From the NCBI GenBank assembly GCA_963810815.1, contig CAWEPB010000002.1, positions 124,001 through 188,000 of the forward strand: DNA of 64,000 nt. Reading direction: 5' to 3'. The stretch's first letter is position 1. Each line of letters opens with the position of its first letter. Source of the stretch: CAVQWT01 sp963810815 (GTDB lineage: Bacteria; Pseudomonadota; Gammaproteobacteria; Burkholderiales; Casimicrobiaceae). Shown here one piece after another: positions 53,660 through 63,844 of this stretch. A model generated the notes under the pieces. The model made no database searches and was not told the origin of the DNA. It saw only the letters and a program-made list of their open reading frames with translations. Both the position numbers and the translations under genes were made by a program.

Positions 53660-54691
53660 ATGCCCCACCTCCTCCCCACCACCCTTGCCGGCAGCCTGCC
53701 CAAGCCCTCGTGGCTCGCCCCGCCCAACACGCTGTGGGCCCCCTGGAAGCTCGAGGGCGACGTCCTGGCGGAGGGCAAGCGCGACGCCGTGCGCCTGGTG
53801 CTGCGCGACCAGGAGCGCGCCGGCATCGACATCGTCACCGACGGCGAACAGACGCGCCGTCATTTCGTCACCACGTTCATCGAGGCGCTGGAGGGGGTCG
53901 ACTTCGCGAATCGCCGGACCGTCCGCATCCGGAACCGCTACGACGCCGACGTGCCCGTCGTGACCGGTCCGGTCGCGCGCCGGCACCCGGTATTCGTCGA
54001 CGATGCCGCATTCCTCCGAAGCGCGACCGACCGCCGCGTCAAGTTCACGCTGCCGGGCCCGATGACGATGGTCGATACGCTGTTCGACGCGCACTATCGC
54101 AGCCGCGAGAAACTCGCGTTCGCGTTCGCCGAAATCCTCAACGCCGAAGCCCGGGCGATCGCGGCGACCGGCGTCGACGTCATCCAGTTCGACGAGCCGG
54201 CGTTCAATGTCTACTTCGACGAGGTCCGCGACTGGGGGGTCGCCGCGCTCGAACGCGCCGCCGAGGGCCTGCCGTGCACCACCGCCGTCCACATCTGCTA
54301 CGGGTACGGCATCGAGGCGAACATCCAGTGGAAGAAGACGCTGGGCAGCGAATGGCGCCAGTACGAGCAGACGTTCCCGCTGCTCGCCCGCTCGACGATC
54401 GCACAGGTGTCCCTCGAGTGCGCGAACTCGCGCGTGCCGATCGAGCTCATCGGGCTCCTCGCGGGGAAGGACGTGCTGGTCGGCGCGATCGACGTCGCTA
54501 CCGATCGGGTGGAAACCCCGGAAGACGTCGCGGCGACGATCCGCTCCGCGCTGCGCCACGTCCCGGCCGATCGCCTCTACCCCTGCACCAACTGCGGGAT
54601 GGTGCCGCTGTCGCGCGAAACGGCGCGCCGGAAGCTGGCGGCGCTGGCGGCAGGTGCGGCGCTGGTCCGGGCCGAACTGGGAACTGGCTGA
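53660..54691 (+). CDS. MetE-core (cobalamin-independent methionine synthase family) methyltransferase
   Basis: A 343-residue protein with only the C-terminal catalytic barrel of MetE. Zinc ligands appear in VHICYGYG (His, Cys) and TNCGM (Cys), and the substrate region has VTDGEQTRRHFV and DVIQFDEPAF. Full MetE is more than twice as long, with a duplicated N-terminal domain, so this is the short core-type methionine synthase. The methyl donor may be methyltetrahydrofolate or another carrier. The start has GGAGAG about 8 nt upstream. Confidence 0.85.
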   Translation: MPHLLPTTLAGSLPKPSWLAPPNTLWAPWKLEGDVLAEGKRDAVRLVLRDQERAGIDIVTDGEQTRRHFVTTFIEALEGVDFANRRTVRIRNRYDADVPVVTGPVARRHPVFVDDAAFLRSATDRRVKFTLPGPMTMVDTLFDAHYRSREKLAFAFAEILNAEARAIAATGVDVIQFDEPAFNVYFDEVRDWGVAALERAAEGLPCTTAVHICYGYGIEANIQWKKTLGSEWRQYEQTFPLLARSTIAQVSLECANSRVPIELIGLLAGKDVLVGAIDVATDRVETPEDVAATIRSALRHVPADRLYPCTNCGMVPLSRETARRKLAALAAGAALVRAELGTG

Positions 54692-54849
54692 AGCCAGCGC
54701 CGCCTCCGCCGGCCGAGCCGTCAGGCCGGACTGCGTGGGCGACCGGCCGACCGGGCAAGCCGAGGGCCGACCCACGGCAAGCCTTGCGGCGTCCGATCGG
54801 CGCATCGACAGACTTGGGCGAACGCTGGCGGGCCGCCGGCCTGGCAGCG

Positions 54850-54924
54850 CGCGAGTGGGGTATCGACCCACATTGGCGAGCGCCGGCGGGCGGCGGGCCG
54901 GACAGCGAGCGAGTGGGGTATCGA
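54850..54924 (+). repeat. 16-bp direct repeat in GC-rich intergenic DNA
   Basis: GCGAGTGGGGTATCGA occurs at 54851-54866 and again at 54909-54924, 58 bp apart, in an otherwise non-coding GC-rich region downstream of the MetE-like gene. The flanking bases differ slightly. Confidence 0.6.
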
Positions 54925-54953
54925 GCAAGTGTCCGGCCCGCCGCCCGCCGGCG
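54881..54953. repeat. 23-bp perfect inverted repeat
   Basis: CGCCGGCGGGCGGCGGGCCGGAC (split as 54881-54900 and 54901-54903) is followed after 27 bp by its exact inverted complement (54931-54953). It would form a very stable GC hairpin. A C-rich tract (two C7-C8 runs, about 54954-54976) follows. Without a T run it is not a standard intrinsic terminator. Confidence 0.65.
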
Positions 54954-55064
54954 CCCCCCCCGATCGGCGCCCCCCCCTGCCCGCACTCCCACCGCTGACA
55001 GCCCGCCCGAACCCGCCCTTCCACCCCATTTCCGCCCCGGTTCGCTTTTTCCAAGGGACCGGTG

Positions 55065-55070
55065 TATGAT
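55065..55070 (+). promoter_or_regulatory. candidate -10 box of the cold-shock gene
   Basis: TATGAT about 140 bp upstream of the start codon would give the long leader that is typical of cspA-type genes. The -35 region (around TTCGCT) is a poor match, so the placement is tentative. Confidence 0.4.
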
Positions 55071-55143
55071 CCTGAAGGTGTTTTGTTTCAAGCAGTAAAG
55101 CGTGCCCTTCGGCAGATTGTCCGGGTGGCCTCCGCCGCACTTT

Positions 55144-55202
55144 CCTTGAGATCGAAACATGGTCGGGGCGATGCCCCAAATTTATCTTTTAGTCTCAAGG
55201 AG
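55144..55202 (+). promoter_or_regulatory. candidate RNA switch sequestering the cold-shock ribosome binding site
   Basis: CCTTGAGA (55144-55151) is the exact complement of TCTCAAGG (55193-55200), which overlaps the Shine-Dalgarno AAGGAG (55197-55202). A GGGGC-GAT-GCCCC hairpin (55165-55177) nests between them. The stem could hide the ribosome site and be a thermosensor; this is inferred from the sequence only. Confidence 0.5.
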
Positions 55203-55210
55203 TAGCGACA

Positions 55211-55414
55211 ATGGCAACGGGTACTGTCAAGTGGTTCAACGATGCGAAGGGTTTCGGCTTCATCACGCCCGATGGCGGCGGTGAAGATCTGTTCGCGCAT
55301 TTCTCGGCCATCAACATGCCGGGATTCAAGACGCTCAAGGAAGGCCAGAAGGTCTCGTTCGACGTGACCACCGGCCCGAAGGGCAAGCAGGCTGCCAACA
55401 TCCAGGCCGCCTGA
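55211..55414 (+). CDS. cspA: cold-shock protein
   Basis: A 67-residue CSD-fold nucleic-acid-binding protein with RNP1 KGFGFITPD and RNP2-like DLFAHFSAI, the normal length for this family. It probably acts as an RNA chaperone. The leader is long and structured, and a strong terminator follows. No cold-shock boxes could be tested by eye. Confidence 0.95.
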   Translation: MATGTVKWFNDAKGFGFITPDGGGEDLFAHFSAINMPGFKTLKEGQKVSFDVTTGPKGKQAANIQAA

Positions 55415-55444
55415 TCGCCGCGCGGCGCCACGCGCCGCAACGCA

Positions 55445-55478
55445 AAGAAAAAGCCGGGCCTCGCGCCCGGCTTTTTTG
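55445..55478. terminator. bidirectional intrinsic terminator between csp and the giant repeat gene
   Basis: AAGCCGGGC-CTCGC-GCCCGGCTT (55451-55473) is a 9-bp perfect stem followed by TTTTTT on the plus strand. An A-rich tract (55445-55452) gives a T run on the minus strand. It lies 30 bp after the cold-shock stop codon and just beyond the end of the giant repeat gene. Confidence 0.9.
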
Positions 55479-55491
55479 CGCCTGCCGCCGG

Positions 55492-58400
55492 TCAGCGGCG
55501 CCGTGAAGCGGCAGGTCCCGCACGTCGGCGGCGACCGCGCAGCAGCGCCGCACCTCCGCTCGCCACCAGCAGCGTCGCCAGCAGGATCGCCCAAGGCGCG
55601 TCGACCGGGACCTCGACCGCGGCCCCGTCGTCGGCCAGCGCCGTCGTCGCCGAACTCGAGCTGTTCGCCGGATTCGGATCGCTCGTCCCGGACGGCGGCG
55701 AGATCGTCGCCGTGTTCAGCAGCGGCGACCCCGCCGTCGACGGCGCCTGGGCGCGAATGGTGACCACGATCTGCCCTCCCACCGGGAGCAATGCAACGGT
55801 GCCGCTGACGACACCAGCGACATAGCTGACCGGCCCGCACGCGGCGCCGCCGATCGCGCCGCCACAACTGACTGTGACACCGGTCACCCCGGCCGGTAGC
55901 GGATCGCGGAAGGTCGCACCGTCCGCCGCGCTGGGTCCGAGATTGCCGATGGTCAGCGTCCACAGGACGTCGCCGTTGACCGGCACCAGCGATGGCCCCT
56001 GCTTCGCGATCGTCAGGTCGGCGCCACCCGCGCGCGCGTTGGTGTCGCTCGCCACCGCGGGTGCCGACGCCGGATCGGTGACGGTGACCGTATTGACCAG
56101 CGGATCCGTCAGCAACGCCGGCGCGAACACGACCGGAACCGTGAAGACCAGACCGTTGCCACCCCCGCCGCCGACCCGCGCGCCGGTCGCGCCGAAAGTC
56201 GATTGGCCGGCCGCCCCGTTGACCGTCCCGCAGGAGGCATTGCCCGTCGCCACGCACGTGACGGCGGCGGCCAGCGTCGCACCCGCCGGCAGCGGATCGC
56301 TGACGGTGACCGCGTTGGCATCCGACGGCCCGGCGTTGGTCACGGTGATCGTGTAGGTCGCCGTCCCGCCCGGCGTGTAGATCGCGCTGCCATCGGTCTT
56401 GGCCACGGCCAGCCCAGCCTGACCGGCGCGCGCGTTGCTGTCGGTCGCCGTCGCGGCGGCCGCGGCTGCGGGGTCGGTCGCGGTGACGACGTTGACCAGT
56501 GGATCGGTCGCAAGGTTGGCGGCGAACGCGACCGGCACCGAGAACGTGAGGAGGTTGCCGGTCCCGGCCGCAATGCTCGCCCCGGTGGCGCCGAAGCTTG
56601 ACTGCCCCGCCGCGCCGCTGACGGTGCCGCAGGACGCGATGCCCGTCGCCACGCAGGCCACGCCGGCGCCCAGGGTGACGCCCGCGGGCAGCGCGTCGGA
56701 CACCGTGACGTCGAGCGCGTTCGACAGACCGGTGTTGGCGACGGTGATGGTGTAGGTCGCCGTGCCGCCGGGCGTATAGGTGGAACTGCCGTCGGTCTTG
56801 GTCGCGGCAAGCGTCACCGCCGCGGTCCGGGCGTTGGTATCGATTCCGGTCGCCGACGTCGGGGCCGCGGGATCGGTGGCGGTCGCGGCATTCACCAGCG
56901 GATCCGCGGTCATGCCGGGCGCGAACGCGACCGGAACCGTGAACACCAGGCTGTTGGCCGCGCCTGCGCCGATGCGGGCGGCAGTCGCGCCGAAGCTGGT
57001 CTGGCCGGTGGTGCCGGTGACGGTGCCGCAGCTCGCGCTGCCGTTCGCGGTGCAGGTCGCCGCCGCCGACAGCGTCACGCCGGCTGGCAGCAGATCGGTG
57101 ACCGTTACGCCAAGCGCATCGGACGGCCCGGCGTTGGCCACGGTGACGGTGTAGGTCGCCGTCCCGCCGGGGGTATACGTCGCGCTGCCATCGGTCTTGC
57201 TGACCACCAGCAGCGCCTGCGCCGCCCGCACGTCGCTGTCGGTCGCCGCGCCGGAGGCACCGGAACCGGCATCGCTGACGGCCACGGCGTTGACCAGCGG
57301 ATCGTCGACGAGGCTGGTCGCGAAGGCGACCGGCGCGCTGAACGTCAGCGTGTTGGCGGCGCCGGCGGGGATCGTCGCGCCGGTGGTGCCGAAGCTCGCC
57401 TGGCCGGCGACGCCGGTGACCGCGCCGCAGGTTGCCGCGCCGGCCGCGGTACACGTGACCGCGGCGGTCAGCGTGACCCCGGCGGGCAGCGGATCGGCGA
57501 TGGTGACGTCAAGGGCATCCGACGCGCCGGTATTGGCGACGACGATCGAGTACGTCGCGGCCCCACCCGGCGTGTACGTCACGCTCCCGTCGGTCTTGCT
57601 GACCGCGAGGCTGACCTGCGCCGCGCGCACGTCGCTGTCGCTTCCGCTGCCAGCGGCGCCCGACGGCGCGTCGTTCGCGGTCGCGGTGTTGACCAGCGGG
57701 TCGGTCGTCATCCCGGCGGCGAACACCACCGGCACCGTGAACACCAGCGCGTTGCCGCCGCCGGCGGGGACGATTGCACCCGTCGCGCCGAAGCCCGTCT
57801 GGCCGGCGCCGCCGGTGACGAGGCCGCAATTCGCCGCGCCCGTCGGCGCGCAGCTCGCGGCGGCGGCCAGCGTGACACCGGGCGGGAGCGCGTCGGCGAC
57901 GGTGACGCCGAGTGCGTCCGAGGTGCCGCCGTTGGTGACGGTGATCGTGTAGGTGGCGGCGCCGCCGGGGGTATACGAGGTCGAGCCGTCGGTCTTGACG
58001 ACCGCGAGGCTGACGTCGACGGCCCGTGCGTTGCTGTCCGCTCCGGAGGCCGACGCCGCCGACGGGACGTCGGCGGCGGTGGCCGTGTTGACCAACGGAT
58101 CGGTCGTCAGGCCCGCGGCGAAGCCGACCGGGACCGTGAACACCAGCGCGTTGCCGGCGCCGGCGCCGACCTGAGCGCCGGTGGCACCGAAGCTCGTCTG
58201 GCCGGCCGTGCCGCTGACGGTGCCACAGGCCGCGGCGCCCGTGGCGGCGCAGCTGACCGCGCCGGACAGCGTGACGCCGGCCGGAAGCGCATCGGTGACC
58301 GTCACGTCCGACGCATCGGAGCTCCCGGTGTTGGTGACGGTGACCGTGTAGGTCGCGGTCCCGCCCGGCACGTAGGTGGCGCTGCCGTCGGTCTTCGCCA

Positions 58401-61400
58401 CCGCCAGCGCCACCGCGAGCACACGCGTGTCGCTATCGGAACCCGACGCGGTCGCGCCCGACGACAGGTCGGTGGCGGTCGCCGTGTTGACCAGCGGATC
58501 GACGGTCATTCCGGAGGCGAACGCCACCGGCACCGTGAACATCAGCGCATTGCCGGCCCCCCTGGTGATGGTCGCACCGGTGGCGCCGAAGCTCGTCTGG
58601 CCTGCGGCGCCGGTGACGGTGCCGCAGGCGGCGACGCCGTGTTGGCGCAGGTCACCGTGCCGGCCAGCGTCACGCCCGCCGGCAGCACGTCGGTCACGGT
58701 GACGCCCAGCGCGTCGGACAGCCCGGTGTTGGTGACGGTCACCGTGTAGGTCGCGGTGCCGCCGGGCGTGTAGCCGGCGCTGCCGTCGGTCTTGACCACG
58801 CCGAGGGTCACCTGCGCCGAACGGCCGCTGGTGTCGACACCGCTGGCGCTCGAGCCCGAGGGCAGGTCGTTCGCGGTGGCCGTGTTGAGCAGTGGATCGG
58901 CGGTCATGCCGGCCGCGTATGCGACCGGCACCGTGAACACCAGCGCATTTCCGGCGCCGGAGCCGACGCGCGCGCCGGTCGCGCCGAAGCTGGACTGGCC
59001 GACGGTGCCGGCGACGGTCCCGCAGGCGGCGTTGCCGGTGGCGACGCAGGTCGCGTTGCCGGCCAGGCTGACCCCCGGCGGAAGCGCATCGACGACATCG
59101 ACGCCCAGCGCGTCCGAGGAGCCGGAGTTGGTGACGGTGACGGTGTACGTCCCGGCGCCCCCCGGCGTGTAGGTCGCGCTGCCGTCGGTCTTGGCGACGG
59201 CGAGCACCACGTTCAGGGAACGCGCGTCGCTGTCGCTGCCCGAGGCCGTGGCACCCGACGGCGCGTCGGTGGCGGTCGCCGTGTTGACCAGAGGATCGGC
59301 GGCGAGGTTCGCCCCGAAGGCCACGGGCACGGTAAACGTCAGGAAGTTGCCGGCACCGGCGTTGATCGATGCGCCGGTCGCGGCGAAAGCCGCCTGCCCG
59401 GTGTTGCCGGAGACCGTGCCGCAGGCGGCGGCTCCCGTCGCCGCGCAGCTCGCGCTGCCGGACAGCGTGACACCCGCCGGCAACGCATCGGCAACGTCGA
59501 CGCCGTTCGCGTTCGACGTTCCGTTGTTGCGGACCGTGACGGTGTACGTCGCGCCGCCCCCCGGCGTGTACGTCGCACTGCCGTCGGTCTTGGTCACTGC
59601 CAGAACGACATTGAGCGCCAGCGTATCGCTGTCCTGCCCCTGTGCCGGCAGCAGCGCGTCGGGATCGGTAGCCGTTGCGGTATTGACCAGCGGATTCGTC
59701 GTCAGGCCGGCGGCGAAGGCGACCGGCACCGTGAACACCAGCGCGTTGCCGGCGCCGGCGTCGATGGTCGCGCCAATGGTGCCGAAGCTGGCCTGACCCG
59801 CGGTGCCGGTGACGGTGCCGCAGGTCGCGGCGCCGCTGGCGGCGCAACTGACGTTGCCGGCGAGGGTCACGCCCGCCGGCAACGGATCGTTGACCGCGAC
59901 GCCGGTGGCGTTCGACGGCCCCGCGTTGACGACGGTAACGGTGTAGGTGGCGGTGCCGCCCGGCGCGTACGTCGTGCTGCCATCGGTCTTGACGACGCCG
60001 AGGTTGACGTCGCGGAACAGCGCGTCGGTATCCGACGACGACGACGACGAGCCCGTCGGCACGTTGGTCGCCGTGGCCGAGTTGATCAGCGGGTTCGTCG
60101 TCATGCCGGCGGCGAACGACACCGGGACCGTCAGCACGATCGAGTTGCCGGCGCCGAACGGAATCGCCGCGCCATTGGTGCCCAGCGTGTTCTGTCCGGT
60201 CGTTCCGTACGGCGTGCCGCAGGTCGCGGCGCCGTTGGCATTGCAGCCGACGACGCCCGAGAGCGTGACGCCGGTCGGCAGGTTGTCGACGACGTCGACG
60301 GCGGTCGCGTCGGACGGGCCCAGGTTGCTGACGGTGATCGTGTACGTTGCGCCCGAGCCCGGGGTGTACGTCGGCGAGCCGTCGGTCTTGGTCGCGGCGA
60401 GCGCCACCTGCGGCACCAGCGTATCGGTGTCGGAAGCGGTATTGTTGGACGGATTGCTGTCGACGACGGTCGGCGGGGTGACGATGCTAGCGGTATTGGT
60501 GATCGTTCCCAGCGCCGACGGCGCGATCGCCGCGGTGACCGTGTAGGTGACCTGGCCACCGTTGGGAAGGGTGACGCTGTCGCTGATCGGGCCGATGCCG
60601 GACGCCGCACAGACCGAGCCGGCCGACGGGACGCAGGTCCAGCCGGTGAACGCCACCCCTGCCGGCGGGGTGTCGGTGAACGGCGCGCCTGCGACGTCGT
60701 TCGGCCCCAGGTTGCTGGCGACGATGGTGTAGGTCGTCGTTCCGCCGGGGGTCGCCGTCGCCACGCCGTCGGTCTTGGTGACCCGCAGGTCGGCGTTGCC
60801 CGTCGATGCCAGCGTCGCCTCGACGCCCTGCGTGTTGCTCACGCCCTGCGCCGAAGTGAACGCCCCGGCGCCCAGACGGTTGATCAGGTTGCCGCCGGCG
60901 TTGGCGCGAACGTTAACCGTCAGCGTGCAGGTGGCGTTGACCGCAATCGCGAGATTCGTCAGCGATACGACGCCTCCGTTCGCCGGCGCGTTGACAGTAC
61001 CGGTGCAGCCCGACAGCACGGCGCCGGGCGCCGCGGTCAACGTCATGCCGGCGGGCAGCGTGTCGGTGATCGCCCCCAGGGTCAGCGCGACCGCGTTCGG
61101 ATTGGTGTTGATGATGCGGAACGTCATCTGCGAAGTGCCGCCCAGCGCGACGGTCGCCGGCGTGAACGACTTGGCGAGATTCACCGACGTGGTGATACGC
61201 GTCAGCGTGGCGTTGACGGCGGAGGCATTGCGCACGCCTTCTGCTGTCGTGATCGTGGTCGCGCCGATGCTGTTCGTCGACGCGCCCGCGCCGACCGGCG
61301 ATCGGATGTCGACGGCGATCGAGCAGCTGGTCGCCCCGGCGGCGAGCGTGCCACCGGCGAGCCCGATGGTATTGCTGCCGCCGACCGCCGTGACGGTGCC

Positions 61401-63359
61401 ACCGCAGCTGCCGGCGAGGTTCGGCGGCGTCGCGACGGTGTGCCCGGCCGGCAGCGTGTCGGTGAACGACAGGTTCGTGAACGGAACCGCGCCGTTGGCA
61501 TGGCCGATGGTGATCGTCAGCCGCGAGACGCTGCCGGCGATGACCGTCGTCGGGTTGAACGCCTTCGTCGCGGTGCTCATCGCGGCGCCGACGGCCACCG
61601 ATGCCGTGACCGGCACGGTGTTGTTGCCGATCGACGTCTGGATGGCGCCGGCGGCGATGGTGTTGGTGCGGGTGCCCGTTGCCGCGGTCGCCGCGATCTG
61701 GATCGGGACGGTGATCGTGCACTGGCCGCCGGCCGGGATGACGCCACCCGCCATGGTGAACGACGTCGCGCCGGCAACGGCGGTGACGGCACCGCCGGCG
61801 CAGGTCGTCGACGGTGCCGTCGCCGGCGGGTAGGCGGCGACGGTGTAGCCCGCGCCCATGGTCGCCAGGCTGTCGGTGAACGAGGTCACCGTCGCGGGCA
61901 CGACATCGGTGTTGCGCAACGTGACCGTGGTCGTGATCCAGTTGGTCTGGACGGCGGCGCCGTTGGGCGTCGCGAACGACTTGGTCGCCGAGATGCTCGA
62001 CAGCGGGTTGACGGTCAGCGTCGCCGAGCTCGAACTGTAGTTGACGCCGTTGAAATTGCCCGCCGGCACGCTGTTGGCCAGGCCGACCGGCGCCGCGGTC
62101 GCGTTGGTCGCCGTGACGTCGACGCGGATCGTGCACGACGCGAATCCGACGCCTGCCGGCGCCGCGGCCAGCGAGCCGCCGGAGATCGCGATGGTGGTTC
62201 CGCCTCCGGGTGCAGTGACCGTCGCGCCGGTGCAGGTCGTCGTCGCGTTCGGCGTCGCCGCGATCGTCATGCCGGCGGGCAGCGCGTCGCTGAAATCGAT
62301 TGGCGTCAACGGCACGCCGTTGTAGTTGCGGATCTCGAACTGCACCGTCGAGGTGCCGCCCGAGGCGATCGTCGCCGGCGCGAAGGACTTGACCACCTGC
62401 GCCGCGGCCTGCCGGCGCACCGTGGCGGAAAAGGAGCTGTTCGAGACGCCCTGGGCGGTCGTGACGGACCCGGCGCCGATGGTGTTGGTCGCGTTGGCGT
62501 CGGCCGGTGTGTTCGGGTTCGCGAGCACGACGTCGAAGGCGACCTGGCAGTTGCTGCTGGGGTTGATGGTGCCGCCCGCAAGCGAGGCCGTGGTCGCACC
62601 CGGAGCCGCGCTGACGGTTCCGGCGCCGCAGGTCGTCGTCGCGTTGGGCGTCGGCGCCACGACGACCCCCGGCGGCACCAGGTTGTCGGTGAAGGCGACG
62701 CCGGTCAGCGGCACACCGTTCGGGTTGGTCAGCGTGATGGTGATCCTCGACGGCCCGCCGTTGCCGTGCAGATTGGTCGGGCTGAACGCCTTGACTCCAG
62801 TGACCGGCACCAGCGTCGACACCGTCAGCGTCGCCGACGCCGCCTGCGAGTTGCCTCCCTGCGACGACGACGCGCCGTTGATCGGGATGTTGTTGATGAA
62901 CACGCCGGACGCCGGCGCAACCACGGTCACGGTCACCTGGCAGGCGCCGGGCACCGGGCCGATGGCCGCGGGAATCGTGCCGCCCGACAGCGAGACGACG
63001 GTGTCGCCGGGGTTCGCGGCGACGGCGCCGCCGCAGGTCGAGGCCGCCCCGGGAACCGCCGCGACCTGGATGCCGGCGGGCAGGTTGTCGACGACGGTCA
63101 GCGCCGTCGCGTCGGCGGGATTGGCATTGAGGAAGTAGATCGTCAGCGTCGAGGTCTGCCCGGCCGACACGGCGTCGGGCGAGAAGGACTTGTTGGTTCC
63201 GATGGCCGCCTGCGCCGCCAGCGGCGCCACCAGTGTCAACGCCAGGATGCCTGCGGCAAGTCCGCCGCGCCCCCATCCGCTGCGGCGATCGCGCGGCAGT
63301 GTGAGGGCGGCGCGACCAGGGTACGGGCGGAAGGGTCTGACGGACATCCGGTTCACCAT
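55492..63359 (-). CDS. giant secreted repeat protein (DUF7933-like and DUF11 domains), frameshifted
   Basis: One long gene split by a single-base shift at about 58636-58645; corrected it would encode about 2,620 residues. An N-terminal signal peptide (RGGLAAGILALTLVAPLAAQA) is followed by six DUF7933-like units (AKSFTPATVALGGTSQMTF type) and 13 DUF11 units (KTDGSATYTPGGTATYTVTV type). It ends with a P/W motif, hydrophobic helix and Arg tail (VDAPWAILLATLLVASGGAA then RGRRRR), like an IPTL/PEP-CTERM-type sorting tail. It is likely a surface or extracellular adhesin-like protein. ATG at 63347 is an alternative start. Confidence 0.85.
55900..60790 (-). repeat. tandem DUF11 repeat array (about 400-bp units)
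   Basis: KTDG-type motifs recur at about 400-bp spacing (near 56390, 56790, 57190, 57590, 57990, 58390, 58790, 59190, 59590, 59985, 60390 and 60770 on the plus-strand map), giving twelve such motifs, plus a final diverged unit. Units are similar in DNA sequence as well as protein. Confidence 0.9.
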
Positions 63360-63440
63360 CGGTTTCGAAATGCAGGGGTTCGGGCCGCGGAACCCGGTTC
63401 GACTGCTGCGGCTCGGGCGGGAGGGCCGGGGATTCGGGGA

Positions 63441-63456
63441 CGGTCCCCGGGGACCG
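63441..63456. promoter_or_regulatory. 16-bp perfect palindrome in the giant repeat gene leader
   Basis: CGGTCCCCGGGGACCG (63441-63456) is a perfect palindrome about 80 bp upstream of the chosen start. It could be an operator or a leader hairpin; no known regulator can be assigned. Confidence 0.45.
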
Positions 63457-63569
63457 CACCGTCGTGAGCAAGAGTCGTGCCCTGGCCGCGCAATTGCCTG
63501 CGATCGACGTCGTGCGCTGCGCGCGTCGAAGCCATAGGAACGGCGCCTGTCGACCGGGCAAGCCGCAGA

Positions 63570-63575
63570 ATTATA
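63570..63575 (-). promoter_or_regulatory. candidate -10 box of the giant repeat gene
   Basis: TATAAT on the minus strand at 63575-63570 would give a leader of about 200 nt containing the palindrome at 63441. No clear -35 is present. An inverted pair ACCGGTC / GACCGGT (63660-63680) lies just upstream. Confidence 0.45.
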
Positions 63576-63844
63576 GCCGCGCAAGTGGGGCCATAGATCG
63601 CCGTCCGCATTCCTAACGTCTCGGAATCGGCGGTTGCGGGTCCCAAGAAAGCTGTTATCACCGGTCCCCGATCGACCGGTTGCAATCGTGTCGACTTCAC
63701 CCGTTGCGTCCGGGGCGCCGTCCGCGCGCCCGAAGTCATTCCTGCACTCCGGATCGATTCGGCGCATACTGTCAGGTTCCCTGCGCATTCAGCGGGGGTG
63801 GCGCATGAATACCCGTGCGCCGAACGAGCAGCCGGGGTACCACC

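Larger units (their letters stand above)
54692..55210. other. 519-bp intergenic region before the cold-shock gene
   Basis: Holds the GC-rich repeats at 54850-54976, a possible -10 TATGAT at 55065-55070, and the leader of the cold-shock gene. I see no supported coding gene. Confidence 0.6.
63360..63844. other. divergent intergenic region of the giant repeat gene and fasciclin gene
   Basis: About 485 bp with the palindrome at 63441, the TATAAT at 63570 and the inverted pair at 63660. CATACT near 63768 is a weak -10 candidate for the plus-strand fasciclin gene. No further gene is supported. Confidence 0.55.

Noticed and set aside
54692..55060. Long frame on the plus strand after the MetE-like gene
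   Set aside because: It follows the inverted and direct repeats, has no family motif and no ribosome site, and is present in several frames.
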